A stretch of 7,662 bases of DNA, taken from Anaerolineales bacterium. Its GTDB lineage: Bacteria; Chloroflexota; Anaerolineae; Anaerolineales; Villigracilaceae. The position numbers and the translations under genes are program-made. Positions 6,701 through 7,662 of this stretch are shown piece by piece. The notes under the pieces are model-generated. The model saw nothing but the letters and a program-made list of their open reading frames with translations. It was not told the DNA's origin and did no database searches. Where the stretch lies: positions 1 through 7,662 of the forward strand of contig JAICRQ010000157.1 in the NCBI GenBank assembly GCA_025966435.1, given 5' to 3'. The number at the start of each line of letters is the position of its first letter. Position 1 is the first letter of the stretch.

Positions 6701-7662
6701 TAACCAGTATCGTAGGATTCTCCCCCGACAACATGTGCCCAAAGTACATTTCCATCTCCATCCAGTTTGCCAAGGAAAATGTCGTGTGATCTACCAACAT
6801 CGAGGTAGCCGACCGTGTATAGATTTCCCAATCCGTCCACTGCAATCTCAATACCTGCATCGAATGACTCTGCTCCCATGCGCTGTGCCCAAACGAAATC
6901 TCCATCGCTATCCAGCTTGCTGATAAAGAGGTCGCCCTGCCCCAGGCTAGTCAGGTTGCTCATTCCAATGCCGGGATCGAAGTCGGCTGTATCACTGAAG
7001 TAACCGGTAGTAAAAACATTTCCGCTGCTGTCAACCGCAACGTCAAAACCGTAATCCGAGCCAGGTCCACCCATGCTTTTCGCCCAGAGGAAGTTCCCAT
7101 CGCTATCCAACTTCAAGACAAAGACATCCGCAAATCCTGCGCTGGTTAAGGTACTAACATCAGCACCTGGATCAAAGTCTACCGTGTCGACGTAAATGCC
7201 TGTCAAATAAATATTCCCACTCACATCCGTGGTGATCCCATACCCCCCATCGGATGATGCTCCTCCTACACTTTTTACCCAGATAAAGTTCCCATCTCCA
7301 TCATATTTGATGACAAAAATATCTGTGAGCCCTTCGCTGGTGAGATCATAGGCACTATTCCCCGGATTGAACTCGACGGTATCCGAGTAAGCACCTGCGA
7401 CATACACATTTCCATCGCCATCCAGCGCGACATCATGATCCGTATCATTCCCCGGTCCCGCCACAAATCTCGACCAAATGTGGTTTCCATTGGCATCCCA
7501 TTTCTGGAGAAATCCATCCTCATTGCCCGGACCATTTGTGACAAACCCCGTGGTATACACATTCCCGCCGTCGTCCAGAGCAATCGCTGTTCCATAATCC
7601 AAATTTGTTCCTCCACCGCCCTGAACCCAGCCAAAATCAACAGTCTCGGCTTGGGCTGGACG
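3733..7662 (-). CDS. Large exported SBBP-propeller / beta-helix protein with four C-terminal WYNN modules, 5' end cut by the window edge
   Basis: The frame is open to the right edge; 1309 residues are visible before TAA at 3735-3733. The TTG at 7602 is an internal leucine, because coding similarity continues upstream (WVQGGGGTN belongs to blade 1). The first visible residues are RPAQAETVDFGW; Ala-Gln-Ala followed by Glu looks like a signal-peptidase I site, so probably only the signal peptide is missing. Numbering from the edge: residues about 10-435 form seven SBBP-type propeller blades; about 436-570 an entry segment (HYVKWDANGSNDGSSW..., LQSALAAASNGDEIWVAAGVYKP) typical of secreted parallel beta-helices; about 572-820 coils with LTNVTFxxNTA...GGG(M/I); about 855-913 a choice-of-anchor-Q-like end (SPAIDAGDN...C...DQRGV.RPQ...CDIGAYEY). 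Residues about 914-1309 are four WYNN modules. Cysteines 890 and 906 are the only ones and probably pair. It is likely surface-exposed or secreted; a binding or adhesion role is inference. No enzyme motif was seen. Confidence 0.92.
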   Translation of the reverse strand, partial: RPAQAETVDFGWVQGGGGTNLDYGTAIALDDGGNVYTTGFVTNGPGNEDGFLQKWDANGNHIWSRFVAGPGNDTDHDVALDGDGNVYVAGAYSDTVEFNPGNSAYDLTSEGLTDIFVIKYDGDGNFIWVKSVGGASSDGGYGITTDVSGNIYLTGIYVDTVDFDPGADVSTLTSAGFADVFVLKLDSDGNFLWAKSMGGPGSDYGFDVAVDSSGNVFTTGYFSDTADFDPGIGMSNLTSLGQGDLFISKLDSDGDFVWAQRMGAESFDAGIEIAVDGLGNLYTVGYLDVGRSHDIFLGKLDGDGNVLWAHVVGGESYDTGYGLALDDSGNVYYTGDFSSTVDFDPGAGTSNLTSTGDSDIFISKLDSDGNFVWAKNLGGASADSGDGIAVQNDGSLYLIGTFSDTVDFELGTGTSTLTSAGSLDVFIAKFNLTPQIHYVKWDANGSNDGSSWTNAYTDLQSALAAASNGDEIWVAAGVYKPTSMTDRTISFTLKNGVAVYGGFVGTETERDHRDYETNVAVLSGDIGVEGDTSDNSYHVVVASDTNHSAILDGFTITAGNANDLASSQYYYGGGMYINKGSPQLNGLIFTDNHAGFGGGIYASHTEGGNITIELTLTNVVFKDNTAFGEGGGMATRFFPDLSSASFRLSLTDVIFENNTAVRTGGGMINNGGELELVNVNFSGNTAAGGGGLSNIPYGSSTLTNVTFRDNSASDGGGGMLIGSSGPVLSILTNVTFSNNSTDMSGGGIANAYYSDLLLTNVTFSDNTAGMNGGGIINGGFFDIATGGTIDLINTTFSNNAANVNGAAIYNESGNINIYNSILYGDIGGEIANTSGTAVVTYSIVQGGYTGVGNLDEDPLLGPLQDSGGFTQTMALGAGSPAIDAGDNTSCPLTDQRGVTRPQRSHCDIGAYEYDGLDSTVDVIIGSSEVDSYVLSPHESQRRSYIGLNDGPVKVVNTDDFSILAAERVIYKVKGVQTSFSEMMGLPDNQLDKTYWFPWYNNVGLDTQLRIANATNSPATVQVTIDGIAMTPLNLATGESTRVSYPGVNSGPVKIESDQDIVVAERAIYKVNSVHTSFSEMIALPNSQLDTVYWLPWYNNVDLDTQLRIANVTDQQATITVTIGGVQQTPFNLAAGESTRVSYPGVNNGPVKIESTQNIVAAERVIYKVKGIQTSFSEMMALPDSQLDTVYWLPWYNNVDLDTQLRFGNVSDQTATVRVYIGGQEMVGSPFTLQPGESTRQSFPNINNGPMKITSNVPIVVAERVIYKVKGIETSFSEMMALPNALLDATFWFPWYNNVDLDTQLRFGVP
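3745..4923 (-). repeat. Four tandem WYNN modules (C-terminal region of the larger protein)
   Basis: Units in coding order are 4923-4633, 4632-4339, 4338-4045 and 4044-3745 (97, 98, 98 and 100 residues). They share GESxRxSYPGVNxGPVKIES, IVxAERxIYKVxGxxTSFSE, M(M/I)xLPxxQLD and YWLPWYNNVDLDTQLR with the array of the neighbouring gene. The last unit ends LRF then Gly-Val-Pro and stop. Unit 1 is the most divergent (it contains VVNTDDFSIL where others have IESxQDIV). Units 1 and 2 end LRIAN rather than LRFGN, and units 2-3 lack the GSPF found in unit 4 and in the other gene. Confidence 0.9.
5203..5949 (-). repeat. Beta-helix coils resembling polymorphic outer membrane protein repeats
   Basis: About eight irregular coils of roughly 20-37 residues each carry a hydrophobic strand LTNVxF, an Asn-containing turn xxNTA and a glycine ladder GGG(M/I/L). 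Examples are LTNVVFKDNTA...GGGM, LVNVNFSGNTA...GGGL and LTNVTFSDNTA...GGGI; the last coils degrade to NTTFSNN...GAAI and NSILYGD. Stacked Asn and Gly positions are characteristic of right-handed parallel beta-helices in secreted and surface proteins. Confidence 0.82.
6358..7662 (-). repeat. Seven SBBP-type beta-propeller repeats
   Basis: Blades in coding order: to 7474, 7473-7279, 7278-7084, 7083-6889, 6888-6739, 6738-6544 and 6543-6358. Each has GxDxGxxIAVDxxGNVYxTG, an SDTVDFDPG hairpin, LTSxGxxDIFxxKLD and ends DxDGNFxW. Blades 2, 3, 4 and 6 are exactly 65 residues; blade 5 is 50 and blade 1 is also short because both lack the DFDPG hairpin. Seven blades make one complete propeller. The recurring DxDGN loops look like possible Ca2+ sites, which is inference. 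Confidence 0.88.

Noticed and set aside
7600..7602. TTG as the start codon of the larger minus-strand gene
   Set aside because: The frame continues to the window edge, with blade-1 residues (WVQGGGGTN) and an Ala-Gln-Ala cleavage site upstream of it, so the true start is outside the window.

Overview
The window looks like ordinary bacterial chromosome, a housekeeping gene next to a secreted-protein locus. It holds the 3' end of one plus-strand gene and two large minus-strand genes that encode exported, repeat-built proteins. The metK tail, plus the long C-terminal repeats with the signature YWLPWYNN...LDTQLRF, remind me of Chloroflexota (Anaerolineae/Caldilineae-type) genomes. That is recognition from memory, not a search, so the phylum is a moderate-confidence inference.

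Layout. Positions 1-253 (+) are the last 83 codons of metK (S-adenosylmethionine synthetase). A near-perfect 19-bp inverted repeat with A and T tracts on its two sides (279-319) follows and probably terminates both metK and the convergent gene. Positions 335-3295 (-) encode a 986-residue exported protein: signal peptide, about 530 residues of beta-propeller-like repeats, then four tandem copies of a ~100-residue C-terminal module. Positions 3296-3732 are a 437-bp non-coding gap holding a rho-independent terminator for the upstream gene, three direct repeats of ATGTAAC, a 14-bp palindrome and the ribosome binding site of the 986-residue protein. Positions 3733-7662 (-) encode a second exported giant, open through the right edge with 1309 residues visible: a seven-blade SBBP-type propeller, a right-handed beta-helix with polymorphic-outer-membrane-protein-like GGG(M/I) coils, a choice-of-anchor-Q-like segment, and again four copies of the same ~100-residue module.

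The unifying theme is that two neighbouring extracellular proteins with unrelated N-terminal halves share one C-terminal device. Each has exactly four copies in the same phase, and each stops three residues after the last LRF. The module sits where surface proteins usually carry a sorting or anchoring signal, so a cell-surface attachment or matrix-binding role is the most attractive hypothesis, but nothing in the sequence proves it. Neither large protein shows an enzyme active site that I can recognise. No RNA gene, insertion sequence, CRISPR array or frameshift was seen.
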